Source of the DNA: Anthonomus grandis grandis
Taxonomy: Eukaryota; Arthropoda; Insecta; Coleoptera; Curculionidae
Direction of reading: 5' to 3'
NCBI RefSeq assembly: GCF_022605725.1
Contig: NC_065548.1
Location: 42,711,131-42,775,130 of the forward strand
Length of the DNA stretch: 64,000 nucleotides
Under the pieces are notes generated by a model, which saw only the letters and a list, made by a program, of their open reading frames with translations, was not told where the DNA came from and did not search any database. This document shows, piece after piece, positions 44,513 through 57,473 of this stretch. Numbering within the stretch: position 1 is the first letter of the stretch; every line of letters starts with the position of its first letter. Position numbers and translations under genes: made by a program.

Positions 44513-47406
44513 CACCTTCAGTGCCACAATGGTACCAAAAAATGTGGGTCTTCTGGCCAAAAATTTTTTTTTTCTTAATTTGTTTAAAAAATGTATATTT
44601 ACACATAAAATGAAAAAAAAAATTTAGAAAAAAAATAGATGCACTCAAAACATGGATTTGAAAATGTATCTACATTGGATACACGTGGCCATTATATTAG
44701 TTTTGGTTATTGTAACCGCATGTATCCAACCCAGATACATGGGAGATATATTTGACAACACTGCTTGAATATGAAGCCGCACGCATCGCGGTTGCGCCCC
44801 TTTAGTTATTTTACTTGCCGACGGTTGTTTGTTGTACCTGTCGTCTGTCAGTTCTTGGAAACTGTAAACATTCGTTGCTCTTAACACGTGCTTTACTTTA
44901 GTACTTTAATTGCAGTTGTTTTATTCTCATCGCCGATAGTGGTTTGCTGTGTGTGTTATTTTTCAAAATGGCGTGAAGAAGAACAAGCTAAATTAGAGAA
45001 AATGATGCAGGAAATTCTCTCTGAAGATGAAGATTCTGTATTCGGTGACGTTTATTTGTCAGACGAGTATCAACCCGAAAGCGGAAACGAAAGCAGTGAC
45101 TCATCTACTTTATCTATTACACCTAAGCGACGTAAAAAAAATGCAATACCTCAACAACCAATTTATGGTGAAGTTGTTTGATAGGGGTTCAATAAAATAA
45201 AATCGCAATAACATTAATTTTAATTATTATAAACTCAAAATTCTTTCTATCTTACAAAGTATATAATTTGTAATAAGAACTTTTTGTCTTTATATATAGT
45301 CCTCAACCTAGTACAAGCAAAGGTGTAGCCACTAACGTGTGTTTGGAAACTCAGCAATCCAGTCCAGATCGTACACGTACCTTGATGTCTTTAGATGACG
45401 AAGCAACCTCCAATTTTTCCACGCATGATAATGGTACCAGCCAGATTTCACAAACGATAGAGGATGTGATAAGAAGTTTTTGATTACACACCACCTCAAA
45501 TTCAGAAGACGATGAAGATATTAAAGCTTCTGATAACCAACCATCCTGGAATCCAGTTACAGGTATGAATTAAAAAAAAAATCGTTTATGGAGAATGATC
45601 CTGGCGTAAAACTAAAATTTCATGACCAGTTTTTTGATAAAAATCCATATAATTTTTATACTTATGGTACCTGCTGAAGTTATAAATCATATAGTCGTTG
45701 AAACAAATCGTTATGCAGCACAATCTAAAAACAAAAATATTAAACGAAAGTCCAGAATACAGAAATGGGTGGACACCAATTCGGAAGAAATTGAAAGGTT
45801 CCTTGGTATAAATATGTGGATGGGACTATTTCAGCTGCCAAGTATCCAAGCATATTGGCAGACATCTTTTTTGTACTTCAATAAAGTAAGATTTTTTATG
45901 GGCAGAAACAGATTCCACTGCTACTAAAAATGCTTCATTTTAACGATAATGTAGGTGTTGTTCAAAATCATCTTTATAAAATAGACCCACTTCTCAAAAA
46001 ACTCATAACCAGTTTTCAAGCACCTATTATACCTGATAATGAGGTATGTATTGACGAGACTCTCGTCCCCTTTAGAGGACGTCTCTCTTTCCGACAGTGC
46101 ATAAAAAACAAGAAGCATAAATTCGGCATAAAGCTGTTCAAATTGTGTGTATCCAAGGGATATACCTATAACCTCAGTGTATATTGCGGTGCTGATAAAA
46201 AAGGGGATGCCTGTGTCTACTGCAGTTGTAATGTCTCTTATGAATAACTTACTTGATAAAGGACGAACTCTATATACAGACAGTTACTACACCAGTGTCG
46301 TGTTAGCTCATTGTCTGACAAAATGAAAAACTCACTTAGTTGGAACGCTGCGTGCAAACCGAAAACTGAACCCGAAAGATGTATTCAGTAAAAAACTTCT
46401 AAAGAACGAAGTTGTTGCAGCCGAAAGTGACACTGGTGTAGTAGTTCTGAAATGGAAAGATAAACGTGACGTCTTGGTTCTGAGTACTAAACATACAGAC
46501 AAACAAGTAACTGTTAGACAAAAAGGTGGCGAAGTTAAAAAACCTGAAATTATAGCCGACTATAATAAATGTAACGCGTTTATTAATTTTATCTGACCAG
46601 ATGAAGTCATATGGAACATCATTGAGGCGAGGAGTAAAGTGGTACAAAAAATTAGCTATAGAGTTACTAGCGGGAACTCCAGTCATAAATGCTTACATTT
46701 TGCACCAAGAAGTTGCCATCGAAAAGATGTCAATAACAAAATTTAAAGAAATGGTTGTAGGAGAAATGCTTCGCATTCCACCTGTTGATGCGGATGCTCG
46801 AGGTCCCGATAATCAGGTGAAACATATTTTGGTAGAAAGTCAGGTGCTGAACGAAAAAGAGGTCGATGTGTCCACTGTTACAAAAAAAAATCTGAAGAGG
46901 TTGGGAGTAAATTAGCGGCTAAACAAGGGACTCAGAGTAAATTTAGGTGTGAAGTTTGTGAGAAATTTTATTGTTTATCCTGTTTTTTTGAAACTTACAC
47001 TTGCCTTAAGTGAATAAGCCACATTTTTTGTTTTAACTTATTTTGTTTTATTACGTTTAATTTCATGTTTAGTTTAATTCATATTTAATAAATTTATGTC
47101 AATAAACCACATTTTTCTATGTATTTATTTTTGTATGCATTTATTTCAAAATTCCTCTGCAGAATAAAGAGCAAAAATAAATTTCGTAGGCCAAACCGTT
47201 TTTGGGTACCCCAGGCCACCATATAAAAGCTCCCATAACAATACATGCAAACCGTGCATCCAATGCGGATGCAGGCGGCCAGAAATACAAAAACCAGTTT
47301 GTATCCATACAAACAGGTTTTTGCTATTAATATCTTATTAATACATGCGGCCATTTAATCATCATGATATATGCATCCATGTTGGATACATGTGGCGCTC
47401 AACGTG
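44513..47406 (+). mobile_element. piggyBac-family transposon (TTAA target)
   Basis: TTAA at 44509-44512 and 47407-47410. Terminal repeats CACCTTCAGTGCCACA and (reverse) CACGTTGAGCGCCACA. It contains a degenerate piggyBac transposase. Length 2894 bp. Confidence 0.88.
44979..47013 (+). pseudogene. piggyBac transposase, frameshifted
   Basis: Acidic N-terminus (ILSEDEDSVFGDVYLSDEYQ), a possible intron to about 45299, a second acidic exon with a stop at 45481-45483, then the core. Core blocks are EETNRYA-type VVETNRYAAQSKN (45687), FLGINMWMGLFQLPS (45802), CIDETLVPFRGRLSFRQ (first catalytic Asp, about 46048), KFGIKLFKLCVSKGYTYNL (46122) and LYTDSYYTSVVLA (Asp, about 46272). The C-terminal cysteine-rich domain shows CVHC, CEVCEKFYCLSC and CLK (about 46865-47010). 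Frameshifts near 45655, 45927, 46250 and 46598 and a stop at 46324 make it inactive. The family acts by cut-and-paste at TTAA. Confidence 0.85.
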
Positions 47407-47525
47407 TTAAGTATTTAACCCTACATTATAATCTGCATGCATATTTTTAGATTGATTAGTCTAAGCCTTAAATAACTTTAATAACAGGTGATTTGTCATT
47501 TCATCTAATTTCATAAACCTCCAAT

Positions 47526-50500
47526 ATGCCTAAATCCAAGAAAATAAGCAAATCGAATACTTATGTGGAATCCAATACAGAATCTCAAACCGAACAACAA
47601 ATTACTTTATATTATAACCTTATAGCTCGTCGTGATGTTCTAACAAATAGATCAAATCTTTTTAGAAACCGAATGTATCTCTTTAGATGATCCTCTTTTA
47701 AAGTTTGATTTGAGTAAGCGATTAAGTAAAATTGAAAAGCAATAATTCATTCTCACGTCAAATGTGTTTTTGATTTAGCCACAGTGAAAAATGAGTCGTA
47801 TTTTCAATTAAGAAAATCCTTAGACCGGTTTCAAAACCATTTCAAATCACTTGAAATCCTTGATGAACCTATAGACAATTGGAATACGCTTTTAATTTAT
47901 CATTAAAACGCAAAAATGGATATTAAAACACAAAAATTTAAACAGAATGGGAAAACTATTCAAAAGACTTTAACTCACCAAAAATGCTAGATTTTTTATT
48001 ATTTTTATCGCAGCGTTGCCGCTTTTTAGAATCCGTAGATTTTAAACTAAACGCTAAGAAACCTATTAACAAATTTGAAAGGATTTATGAACGAAAAAGC
48101 CGAGAATTTTCCAAAATTCTAGCTCACTTTGTCCTATACGTAAAAATAACCACTTCATTTACTCTTGTAAAAAGGTAACTCGTTCTTCGTTCAAGTTCTT
48201 CAAAACAAAAAAGGCGAACTTATGCACCAATTGTCTGTGGCCGAAACATCGTAATGCAGAATGTCGCTCGGTTCACACTTGCAAAAAATGCCAACATAAA
48301 CACCACACCCTTTTACACAATGAAGTAAATACTTTTAAATACTAAAAAAATTTTAATTCTAATCAGCATAAACGCACTCTCCATTTAATTAACAATCAAA
48401 ATAATAATTCAGAGTCCGTCTCGGTACCCACTTATAATTCAAATAATGGTTTCAACCCTAACCATTCAACCCACGGAGACAACTCTACTTCTCAAACCAT
48501 ACTTTTAACCTCTAACCATGGCCTGAATCGCTCTGATTTAAACAATGGCAAATTGTATGAAAATGCACTCTTAAACTCAAACCACACCCCCTCAAATGCA
48601 ACAACCTATCCACCTATGCAAAATAACCAATATCTGCATTGTACAAATCAAGATCCTCTTTTTTTTGTGCTGCTATCTACGGCATTCATATATCTCTATG
48701 ATAAAAATCATAACCCTATTCTTTGCAAGGCTGTTTTTGACAATGGCAGTCAATCTAATTTTATTACTGAAAAACTATTGAACCACCTTGGTTTACCCTA
48801 TAATTCTGTAAATATGCATATCTCTGGCATTGGTCCAGATGTAACAAACCGTAAGAAATGTACGCAATTGCATATAAAATCCACTATCAGCGACTTTGCT
48901 GGAAAAACACCTGCTTTGGTAATTCCAAAAATTACGGAGCTAACCCGTCAAGTCCAAAATCACTCTTCCTAAAGGATTAACTCTTGTGGACGCCGAGTTT
49001 GATAAACCCTCAGAAATTGATATTCTGATTGGCGCAGGATTATTTTATGAACTTCTCGGCCCAAATTAATAAAAACTGGAAAGAGTAAAACCATCCTTCA
49101 AGAAACCAAACTTGGTTGGATTGTTAGTGATCCAATATCTTTACTAACCTATGTTTCTGATAACCCAAGGCCTTCTCAATCTTTATTTTGTGCCAACACT
49201 CTTCAAACCAGCCTGGAAAGATTTTAGTCTCTTGAAGAAACTACGGAACAGCATCCTTATACCCAATCCAAAGAAGAGCTTGAGTGTGAAGAACACTTCA
49301 AGAATACAATTACTCGTGATCCCACAGGTCGTTTTGTAGTAAGTCTTCCTATCAAACCGTCAGTATTTGAATTAGGTGATTCTTTAAAATCAGCCTTAAA
49401 GCGATTCCAATGCTTTGAGCAAAAATTCTATAAAAATCCTGCAATTAAAACCCAATACTTAACTTTTATTCATGAATACATTAACCTAGGACATATGACT
49501 GAAATAAATCCTGATCAAGCTATATCTTCCCCATATCCAATTTATTATCTGCCACACCATTGCGTGGAAAAATCAGATAGTACTACCACTCGTCTAAGAG
49601 TAGTCTTTTATGCCTCCTGTGCTACCACTAGTGGTATGTCTCTCACCAATATGTAATCGAGTTTCTCAAATTTGAAACCTCACTAATGTAAACAGTTGGC
49701 ATTACGTTTTATCCACTGAAAATCCAGCTGACAATATTTCCAGAGGAATAAGTCCCGTAGACTTGAAAACTTGCCATTTATGGTGGCATGGCCCATCGTT
49801 TTTATTACAACCTTTGGAATTTTGGCCCAATGAAACTCATATCTCTAACTATCAGCGCAAGAGTTCTGATCCTGAGGTCTTAGAACTAAATCCCAAATCG
49901 ATAATTCTTACCTCAGCAATTATTGCCCAAAACCTAATCTTTGAGAAATTCTCAAATTACATTAAACTAATTAATGTAATTGCTTACTGCTTTAGATTCT
50001 TTCAGAATTTAAAAACTCCTAAATCACATCGTGAACTTGGAATTTTAACTCCCTCTGAACGCAACAAAGCATTAACTATCTTAGTAAAATTAGTTCAAAA
50101 CGAATCCTTTTCTAGCAATATAAAACACTTTCAATCTAAACACGGTTTACATAATCAAATCAATTTAAAATCCCTTAACTTTTTTATTGATTTGAATGGA
50201 ATCCTACGAGTTGGTAGGCCACTTGAAAATTCAAATTTAAACTTTCAAGCTAAACATCCTATCCTTTTGCCTAAAAACCATCCTTTTACCCGCTTGGTGA
50301 TAGCCTACGAATATTTAAGACATTTTCATTCTGGCATCCAGTCAATCTTGTCGTTTGTAAGGCAAACCTTCTTAAATGTTTATCTTATTATAAACTTATA
50401 CCTCAAACCCTATCTACCCTCATGGGTGACCTTCCAGCACCAAGAGTACATCCTTCCAGACTTTTCCTCCATACTGGTATAGACTATGCCGGATTTTTCC

Positions 50501-50930
50501 TTAACAAAAACTTAAAATTAAGAAATCGACAATTAGTCAAACCCTACCTGTGTATCTTTGTATGCTTAGCCACTAAGGCAGTTCATGTAGAACTAGTGAG
50601 TGATCTCACTTCTCAAAGCTTCTTATCTATGCTCAAACGGTTTGTGTCAAGATGTGGTTTATGTCAACATATTTATTGCGATAACAGAACTAATTTAAAC
50701 AACTACAAAGTTCAGAAGACAACCGAAGGAAAATTTAAAGAATTATCAAATACCTTAGTTACCTGTATGAAGATTAATAGTAATTTTCGAGCTTGTCTTT
50801 CGATATGATTACCATCCTTTCATAAGACCGCCTTATTTACGAGAGAAATTTTCATTCAAAACGGAATGACAATAAAAAATTATTTAGCTTTAAATGGTTA
50901 TCGATGGTAAACCACATACACAGTATGTTA
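47526..50930 (+). mobile_element. BEL/Pao LTR retrotransposon, internally deleted
   Basis: Plus strand. The gag start lies at about 47526 (PKSKKISKSN), with zinc-knuckle remnants near 48210-48300. Protease AVFDNGSQSNFITEKLL is at about 48730. The pre-RT and RT start (TRDPTGRFVVSLPI about 49312, RLRVVFYASC about 49595) are followed within about 70 bp by the end of RNase H (STENPADNISRG about 49720), so most of RT and RNase H is missing. The integrase region follows (HPILLPKNHPFTRLV about 50255, GDLPAPRVHPSRLF about 50425, CLATKAVHVELVSDLTS about 50560). Many frameshifts. It is a different copy from the one in OR intron 5. LTRs not delimited. Confidence 0.85.
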
Positions 50931-52892
50931 AATATATAAAGAAATAATAATTATTAATAATTATAATTAATAACAATTTAATACTTTAATTCTTTATTTA
51001 TCCAATACTTTAATTTATAATTTAATTATACTTATACTTCAATAAAATATAAGCGCCACCTGTTTTACCCCAGATGGATAAAAAAATCCCGATGACCAAG
51101 AAAACAGGAAATTACTAAAATCACTATACCTATAAACCTGAAAGAAAATCTCACAAGGAAGAACAGACAGGGAGATTTATAAATACAATTAGTTATATTG
51201 ACCCTTAATATTATGTACAAGTGTTATAGTGTAATTAATAAATTAACAATAAAATAAATATTAACCTTTTACTTTGGCTATTAAATTATATGCTATTAAA
51301 TTACAGCTTTATTGTGAGAGCACCTTAAAACTCATATGTCTCACACCAAAAGTCCCTTGTCTAACTTAGAAAGTTAGGTTATCTTTAAAAAATCAAAATA
51401 AACATAAAAAAAGCTTTAGTTCTAAGATACCTTTAAGTGAATCTATCTTAAAAGAAAAGTTAATAATCAAACTTATTACTTTAAAAACAAGTTATGTTGC
51501 CCGTCCTGAATGTAGTGTCTATATCAAGGCTAACAACTCATATTATGTTGTTTGGGGCTAAAAGTTCGCGTGAGTACTTTCGTAATCGAAATAGGCCTAT
51601 TTATCCAGTTTACAAGGAGATCTATACGGTCCATTTCAATAAAATTACTAATATGCACCTAGTTATTCTGAAACTATTCAAAACAACAGTGAAGTAGTGA
51701 AATCTAATAATGAGAGTGATGAACAATGTAATTTTGAGGTTAGTATTTAGTATAATATACTACAGTAAAGCTAATAAATGTTACATACATCATGTTAAAT
51801 ACATCACAAACATTGATCAAACCTGGCTCCAAAAGGGCTGCCTGATTGAGATGGAGGACCTGGGTGGATCGGTTTAACAGTGAATGTCAATGTAGATGTT
51901 GTGGACGTTACTGGAGTAGATCAGTGGAGATTTTTTTTACCTCTCATAATAGTGGATAAAGACCATACCGGGAAGAAAAGAAAAAAAAAGCCTGAAATTG
52001 GAAGAATACCCAGATTGAGGAATCGCCAATAGAGTAAGTAGATATAAGCATTGATGGTTAAACTTAACGGTATGCTTGAGTCTACTTATATAAAAATACA
52101 TGTGTAATATGTAGAGTATCATAAACCAAGATGCCAAATTAAAATATTAGGACTTACCAATTACATTGGTCTTTTCTCGGGAACACAAAACTGGACACTT
52201 AAACAAAGAACCTTGAAAAAGTTGTGATTTAACTACACCACTTATAATCCTGCACTATTGAGGAAAAATCGGCAAAAATACCAAGAAACAACCTTCTTCA
52301 AAGGCTTGTTCTTCAAGACTCCTAGAGGTCAAAGATTTTCGCGCCAGAAATGGTTTTAGTAGGGATATAGGAGAATGAGCTGGGATCTTATTGGCTAGGA
52401 TATGACTTCTGACATTAGTAAAATCAAAACAATTAAAAAAATTAATATTATGATTAATAATTTGAGTTTCATCATAAGAGTTGAAAATTATTGATATCAG
52501 AAATAGAATTAATACTGAAATGATAACTGTTTATTTTATTAACTTTAGCACCAGAATAACTTAGAAATTTCCTCTTAAAGTTAGTATATAATCCAGCTAT
52601 GCTTTCCTAACATTTTGGATTTATCCTATTTTCTTATTCTTTATGTATCTGAAGAAAATAAACTGTAACAAGTAATCGTAGACAAGCTCGGAAAAATACG
52701 ATTAATCTTTAAATTTTCTTCTAGAACGGAAACCTGTATTGTAAGAGAAGGGGAATACGATGAAGCAACAGTGAGTGATAAACGTACACGCTTATTAGAC
52801 AATAAACATTATTGTATAGTATATAATTATTGTGAAATAAATAATTTTGTTGTTTATCAATTATTTTAATGCATCATCAAAATAATGCAACA
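50931..52892. other. AT-rich spacer
   Basis: No identifiable gene. Small frames at 51494-51697 (+) and 51937-52137 (-) have no family resemblance. May include the 3' LTR of the BEL/Pao copy. Confidence 0.4.
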
Positions 52893-53812
52893 TATAGTTG
52901 AATCAATGGATCTTTGCGTTTACGTCATCACATGTTCAAGGTTGATGTTTATATGAATCAATCAGTTGTCAAACCAGCATCAGTGGCGGCGGCATTTAAT
53001 TTTTAAACTTAAAAAAAAAAATAGGTTTTTATGCTCAATTTCCGTGGCGGCGATTTTCGCCAGAGATAAAATCTGCGATTCTTTGAAATTTGTTTTTAGT
53101 ATATTGTCACTTTTAGGGCAGCTAATTTATTTATAGCTATTTGCTGTCTATTTCAACCTGCTGTTCTTTATTACTGGTAGAATATTTCTTTAAATTACTC
53201 ACGTCTTTTCTACTTATAAATGCAATAGGTACTTCATAGAATTTTTTGAGATACATATTTATTTTTAATTCCAAGTTTTTGACATAAGGTACTTCATACA
53301 CAGTGTCTTTTAGGACCTCATAAAAGTTATCATAAGATTTTTTTTTACTTCACAATAAAATATTAATAACAATTTTTAATAAAGAAAGATTTTCATCGAA
53401 AATAGACAGTATACATATTATATAACGATAAATTTCCATGAACTTTATTCCTTTAAAGCTCATGAAAAGCTTTAACACTTTGTATAAAGGTTTGAGACAT
53501 AATTATAATGTTTTCATGAGCGTTTTAAACCATTATTATTTACTTTATTGCAGTCCTATTTCTAAAAACAAGTTATTGACAAAAAAAAAACAAAAAATGA
53601 ATCGTTTGTACCTCCATTCAAATTTTTCTTTTTTTTTTACAAACAAGAGATTTAGTTAATAAGAGATACTTATTATGATAATATGCTAAAAGAAATGGAG
53701 CAACCCGTATATTATACCGTAACCCAAATATTCTTACACCAAAACATTTTTTTCAAAACAAGTTTTTTCTCATTGAACAAAAAAATATCAAAGTTTAAGA
53801 TAGAAAATTCAG

Positions 53813-55479
53813 TTATGAGTAATCACTGTCACTATCTTCTGAGCTAGTTTCACTGTTTAAACTAATCAGAATTTGGGGTATCTCTTCAATAATGACTTCC
53901 CTATCATACCAGTCCTTGATTATTTTTTCAGTGTGGCAAACCTTAGCGTTCCATACTTCTGGTGTACATTTCTCTAATGATTTTTTCCACATATCCAGTA
54001 CATTTTCATTTTTATGCATCCATTTTCACCAATATGGGTATTGTAAACATTTTTGGCATCTGCCCAAATCATCTCAATCGCATTAAATTGACAATAATAG
54101 GGTGGCAATCTTAAAACTTCATGTCCATTTTCTTGCAATATTTCATCTATTTTATATTGCTTTGGCCTTTTGTACATTTTTGCTATGCTTAATAACTCAG
54201 GCTTAAACATTTCTCTATTGTATGGTATATTATTTTTCACTAACCACTCAGCAATTTCTTGTTTTTTCCATGAGGATGAAGGTTGCTTTTCTAGCTGGAC
54301 AGAATGGTACGGAGCATTATCCATTATAATTAATGAAGGTTCCTCTAGATTTGGGATCAACTGATTTTCAACCCACTTCGTAAATAGTTCGTGGTTCATT
54401 TCTCCATGATAATCCAATGTTTTAGATTTAGAGGCAAAAATTAAACTGGCATTTTTAATAAATCCTCCACTATGTCCAGCATGCAACACAATAAAACGTT
54501 TTCCATCAAAACCGCCTGGCTTACGAACACTCTTAACACTATTGTCTTGCCATGATCTCATCTTGCTGCATTTAGAAAAGATCCAAGTTTTATCCAAAAA
54601 CACAAGTTGACGTGCAAATGGTGAGTTTTTGTTTTCCATATATTTTCTGAAAAAAGCTGCCCTCATTGAAGATATATTGGTTGTCTCCATTAATGCACGT
54701 CTGTTATCATCCTTAAGGTATTTAAATCCCAGGTTAAAGAGGAGTGTTCGAAGGCTTCCATAACTAATGTGAAGAATTTCTTTTCGATTTAGCTCTTCCT
54801 TTAGCATATGAATTGTAACTTGTTTTTCTGAAAAGATAAAATAAAATGTTTAGCTATAAAATAATGCAGTGTAATAATGTTGTACTTACTTTGTGCATAC
54901 ATGTCATACAATGTACTACGAACATCCATTTTTGTAAATTCATTAAGATCTTGAGTTTTTTCCTTCCTCCGTGGCCGGTCCTTGCCTGGTGTTGAGGGCA
55001 ACTCATTTCGGTCTTTGGAAATTTTTATGCTTGATACTGTTCGAAGGCTTATCTTCAAAGCATCAGCAACTCTCTGCAAAGTTCAAATATTTATTTACTA
55101 AAATAAAAAAATTTAACTATATTTATAATGTTCATTATTACTATAACTTATATTTTTTATTATAAGGCTATGTCTATCCATCCTCATTATAGCATATTTC
55201 ATAATAATTAAATTTTTTGAGTCTATTTAGTATATTGAAATTCTAGGATTTTTTACAATTCAGTTTTAGGTTTAAAATTCACATGTTTATCAAATTTAAT
55301 TCCACAATGAATAGTGTGGTAGACATTTCCTAATTATTAATAAAAAATTAAAATAATATTTACCTCTTGGATAGCATTTAAAGAAATTAGGGGTCCCTTA
55401 TTATCTTTTCAGACGTAAAGTACGAGATTAAATTTCCAACAAGCATACGAGCTTGAGAATTCAAGCGTTTTCCAGGCAT
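53813..55479 (-). pseudogene. Transposase of element E (DD~81E type)
   Basis: Four exons can be traced. Exon 1 (about 55479-55362) starts MPGKRLNSQARMLVGNLISY with a one-base shift near RDP. Exon 2 (about 55076-54891) has the HTH RVADALKISLRTVSSIKIS. Exon 3 begins after TTTTCAG at about 54831 (HMLKEELNRKEI..) and carries VFLDKTWIFSK (first Asp, but Lys replaces the Glu usual after it), LIIMDNAPYHSVQ (second Asp) and CQFNAIEMIWADAK (Glu). About 81 residues separate the second Asp and the Glu by my count, far more than Tc1's 34. A frameshift near 54020 leads into WKKSLEKCTPEVW and an acidic end (SEDSDSDYS). Inactive as it stands. Confidence 0.82.
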
Positions 55480-55936
55480 TCGAATGTTAGGTTAAATACC
55501 GAATGGCACAAAATAAGTTCTCAAAAGAACTGTTTGTAAAACAGAAAAAGGTTTGGCAAAAAACTATTTCAATAGACTTTCAACCAAACACAAAACACAA
55601 CGATGAACAGTAAATAAGAAAACAAAACAAATCAAATTTCTCTAAAACTCTTTGGCAAGGCAAAGCAAAGTCGAGAACATAAACAAACATGGTTGCTTGT
55701 GGTTGCATACGAAGATCTAAGATGTACAAAGAACTTTCCACAAAATGTACTAAACATGAGGTGTTATTACAGAAAATTCTAAATTAAAACTTGTTTTGTT
55801 TACAAGCCGTGGTTTCCTTTCTTCATTAGAAGAAAACAAGTTATTTTTTTAATATCCAAACATAAAACATATATTATACCAGTATAGTTCTATATAAAAA
55901 ATGTATTATATTTAGTACATTTTTGCGAAAACGGGG

Positions 55937-56059
55937 GGCCAATGATGTTAAAAGTTTATCATACGACCTTATTATACCTGACTTATTATATACTTATTAT
56001 TATACCCTTACTTATTATACCCGACGGGGAGCCAATGATGTTAAAAGTTTATCATAGAC
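55937..56059. repeat. Direct repeat pair inside element E
   Basis: GCCAATGATGTTAAAAGTTT plus ATCATA occurs at about 55938 and again at about 56031, 93 bp apart. TTATTATACC repeats fill the space between. Could be a transposase-binding array or a simple duplication. Confidence 0.8.
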
Positions 56060-56250
56060 ATGCGATCGAATGTCCTTGTCTAACTCATAACTGTCGCTCC
56101 GACCGTAGGTCGAGTATTTTGAAGACTTACGTTCTGTGCTCTTTCTCATTTGATTTATCTAAATTAGAAAGAGGGCGGATGAGAAACAATTGTGTTGAGT
56201 TGAATGATAGTTTAGTGACGTGAACGCAAAGATCCATTGATCCAACTATA

Positions 56251-56704
56251 GAGGTTAAGAGTAACGTAAAGGTTATCAAATGTTTAACGAATAAAGACAT
56301 AACCGATTAAAGTTTTCGATATTATCAAAAATAAATGTACTTGATAAATCATCAAAGATAAATGTACTAAGCAAAATTCATATTTTTTTATATACCTCGT
56401 ATAAGACTAGACAAAATTTATATCTGATGGTTGCATTTTTGGTTTTGGATCAAGCAGAACTTTTTATAAAGAATATTTTTTTAATTAATAATAAAAAAGT
56501 TTTTCGTATGGTGCGAACTTGACTGAACTGACTGTATGGCGAAACTAACGGTTTTGTTAAAATAATTAACACTTTATTTTTAACTTTTCTGATAAGCAGT
56601 TGGGGTTATCAAAAATGAAAGTGATTGAATTATAGTGACATGAATGTGACTATATTTATTAAAAATTTTACGTTTTATAAAAAACAGTGTTATCATTTTC
56701 ATAT
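56251..56704. other. Spacer between element E and eclosion hormone
   Basis: AT-rich, nothing recognised. Represents the 3' flank of the eclosion-hormone gene. Confidence 0.5.
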
Positions 56705-56710
56705 TTTATT
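56705..56710 (-). terminator. Poly(A) signal of eclosion hormone
   Basis: AATAAA on the minus strand, about 70 bases after the stop codon. A plausible 3' end signal for the short transcript. Confidence 0.55.
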
Positions 56711-56777
56711 TCAGATGAAAGTTTAAATAAATAATACTTATAGATTGCACATATTAACATTTAACACATATTCTACT

Positions 56778-57260
56778 TCAGTAATCTTCAAATTTACTTA
56801 AAAAGGGCGCAATTGAAGTGGTATCTTGACAGTCTGGAAGCATTTTTCCTCTAAATTTTACGCAAGCATCTGCACAGAATTGTCCTTCAAAATATGGGCC
56901 AAACATCTTTTTACATTGAGCACAATTTCTAATGCAAACCCCTAAAACAAATAAAACATTACTATGCTTTAGGTTTTAAAATGCAGTATGGTTTCGACCT
57001 ATTATTTACAAATACTGTAATACTTTTTTAAAAATGAAATAATAAAAACCAATTATTCTTAATGTTATATTTAAGTACACTTTTTAATTCGGAGCTGATT
57101 ACTAAAATTATATGTTGTCACATTCCAAGCATGGATAATGAAACAAAAGGTTTGGCTTATTAATAAAGAAATTCTTACCAATCATATTTGCATCCGTGTA
57201 AACAATTGTTATAAAAATCATGAAGAAAAACAATAAAAAGGGCGTTTTACAAACAGGCAT
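56778..57260 (-). CDS. Eh: Eclosion hormone precursor
   Basis: Two coding exons, 57260-57179 and 56941-56778, joined across a 237-bp GT-AG intron in phase 1, encode 81 residues. Residues 1 to about 23 form a signal peptide (hydrophobic LLFFFMIFITIVYTDA). The mature peptide of about 57 residues has six cysteines in the eclosion-hormone arrangement: CIRNCAQCKKMFGPYFEG, then CADAC, then a last Cys in LPDC, ending SIAPFLSKFEDY. Eclosion hormone is a brain neuropeptide. It acts on receptor guanylate cyclases in Inka cells and, with ecdysis-triggering hormone, triggers moult shedding. Length and cysteine spacing match the family, and no key residue is missing. ATG is the first codon after an acceptor AG, so a 5' UTR exon probably precedes it. 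Confidence 0.93.
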
Positions 57261-57346
57261 CTAAAAAATAAAAAAACTGTATAACAAATTGTACATTCTC
57301 CATATAACTAACTCTATAAATAGGCTAACATACCGCAGATACTTAC

Positions 57347-57450
57347 AATTGCTGCAAAAAAACGGGTGTCTACTTAATGAGACTACACTAAAGTGCTAAA
57401 ATACGCTTAAAAGACCTGAAATTACTTATTTACTGTAGTAAATATTGTGC
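57347..57450 (-). other. Probable 5' UTR exon of eclosion hormone
   Basis: The donor GCAATT|GTAAGT (exon end at 57347) and the acceptor TTTTTTAG just before the ATG at 57260 define an 86-bp intron. The exon start is inferred from the TATA box about 25-30 bp upstream. Confidence 0.55.
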
Positions 57451-57473
57451 TAAGTTAGAATCTATATCCTGGC

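Larger units (their letters stand above)
52895..56248. mobile_element. Tc1/mariner-like element E with wide catalytic spacing
   Basis: Terminal repeats TAGTTGAATCAATGGATCTT (52895) and, in reverse complement, TAGTTGGATCAATGGATCTT (ending 56248), with two differences over about 33 bp. TA at 52893-52894 and 56249-56250. 3354 bp, with a spliced transposase gene on the minus strand. A direct repeat lies near the right end (see 55937-56059). Confidence 0.85.

Noticed and set aside
44888..44978. Hydrophobic N-terminal extension of the frame at 44888-45181
   Set aside because: It looks like a signal peptide, but it lies in the piggyBac 5' region and precedes the acidic N-terminus. Probably untranslated leader, not a membrane protein.
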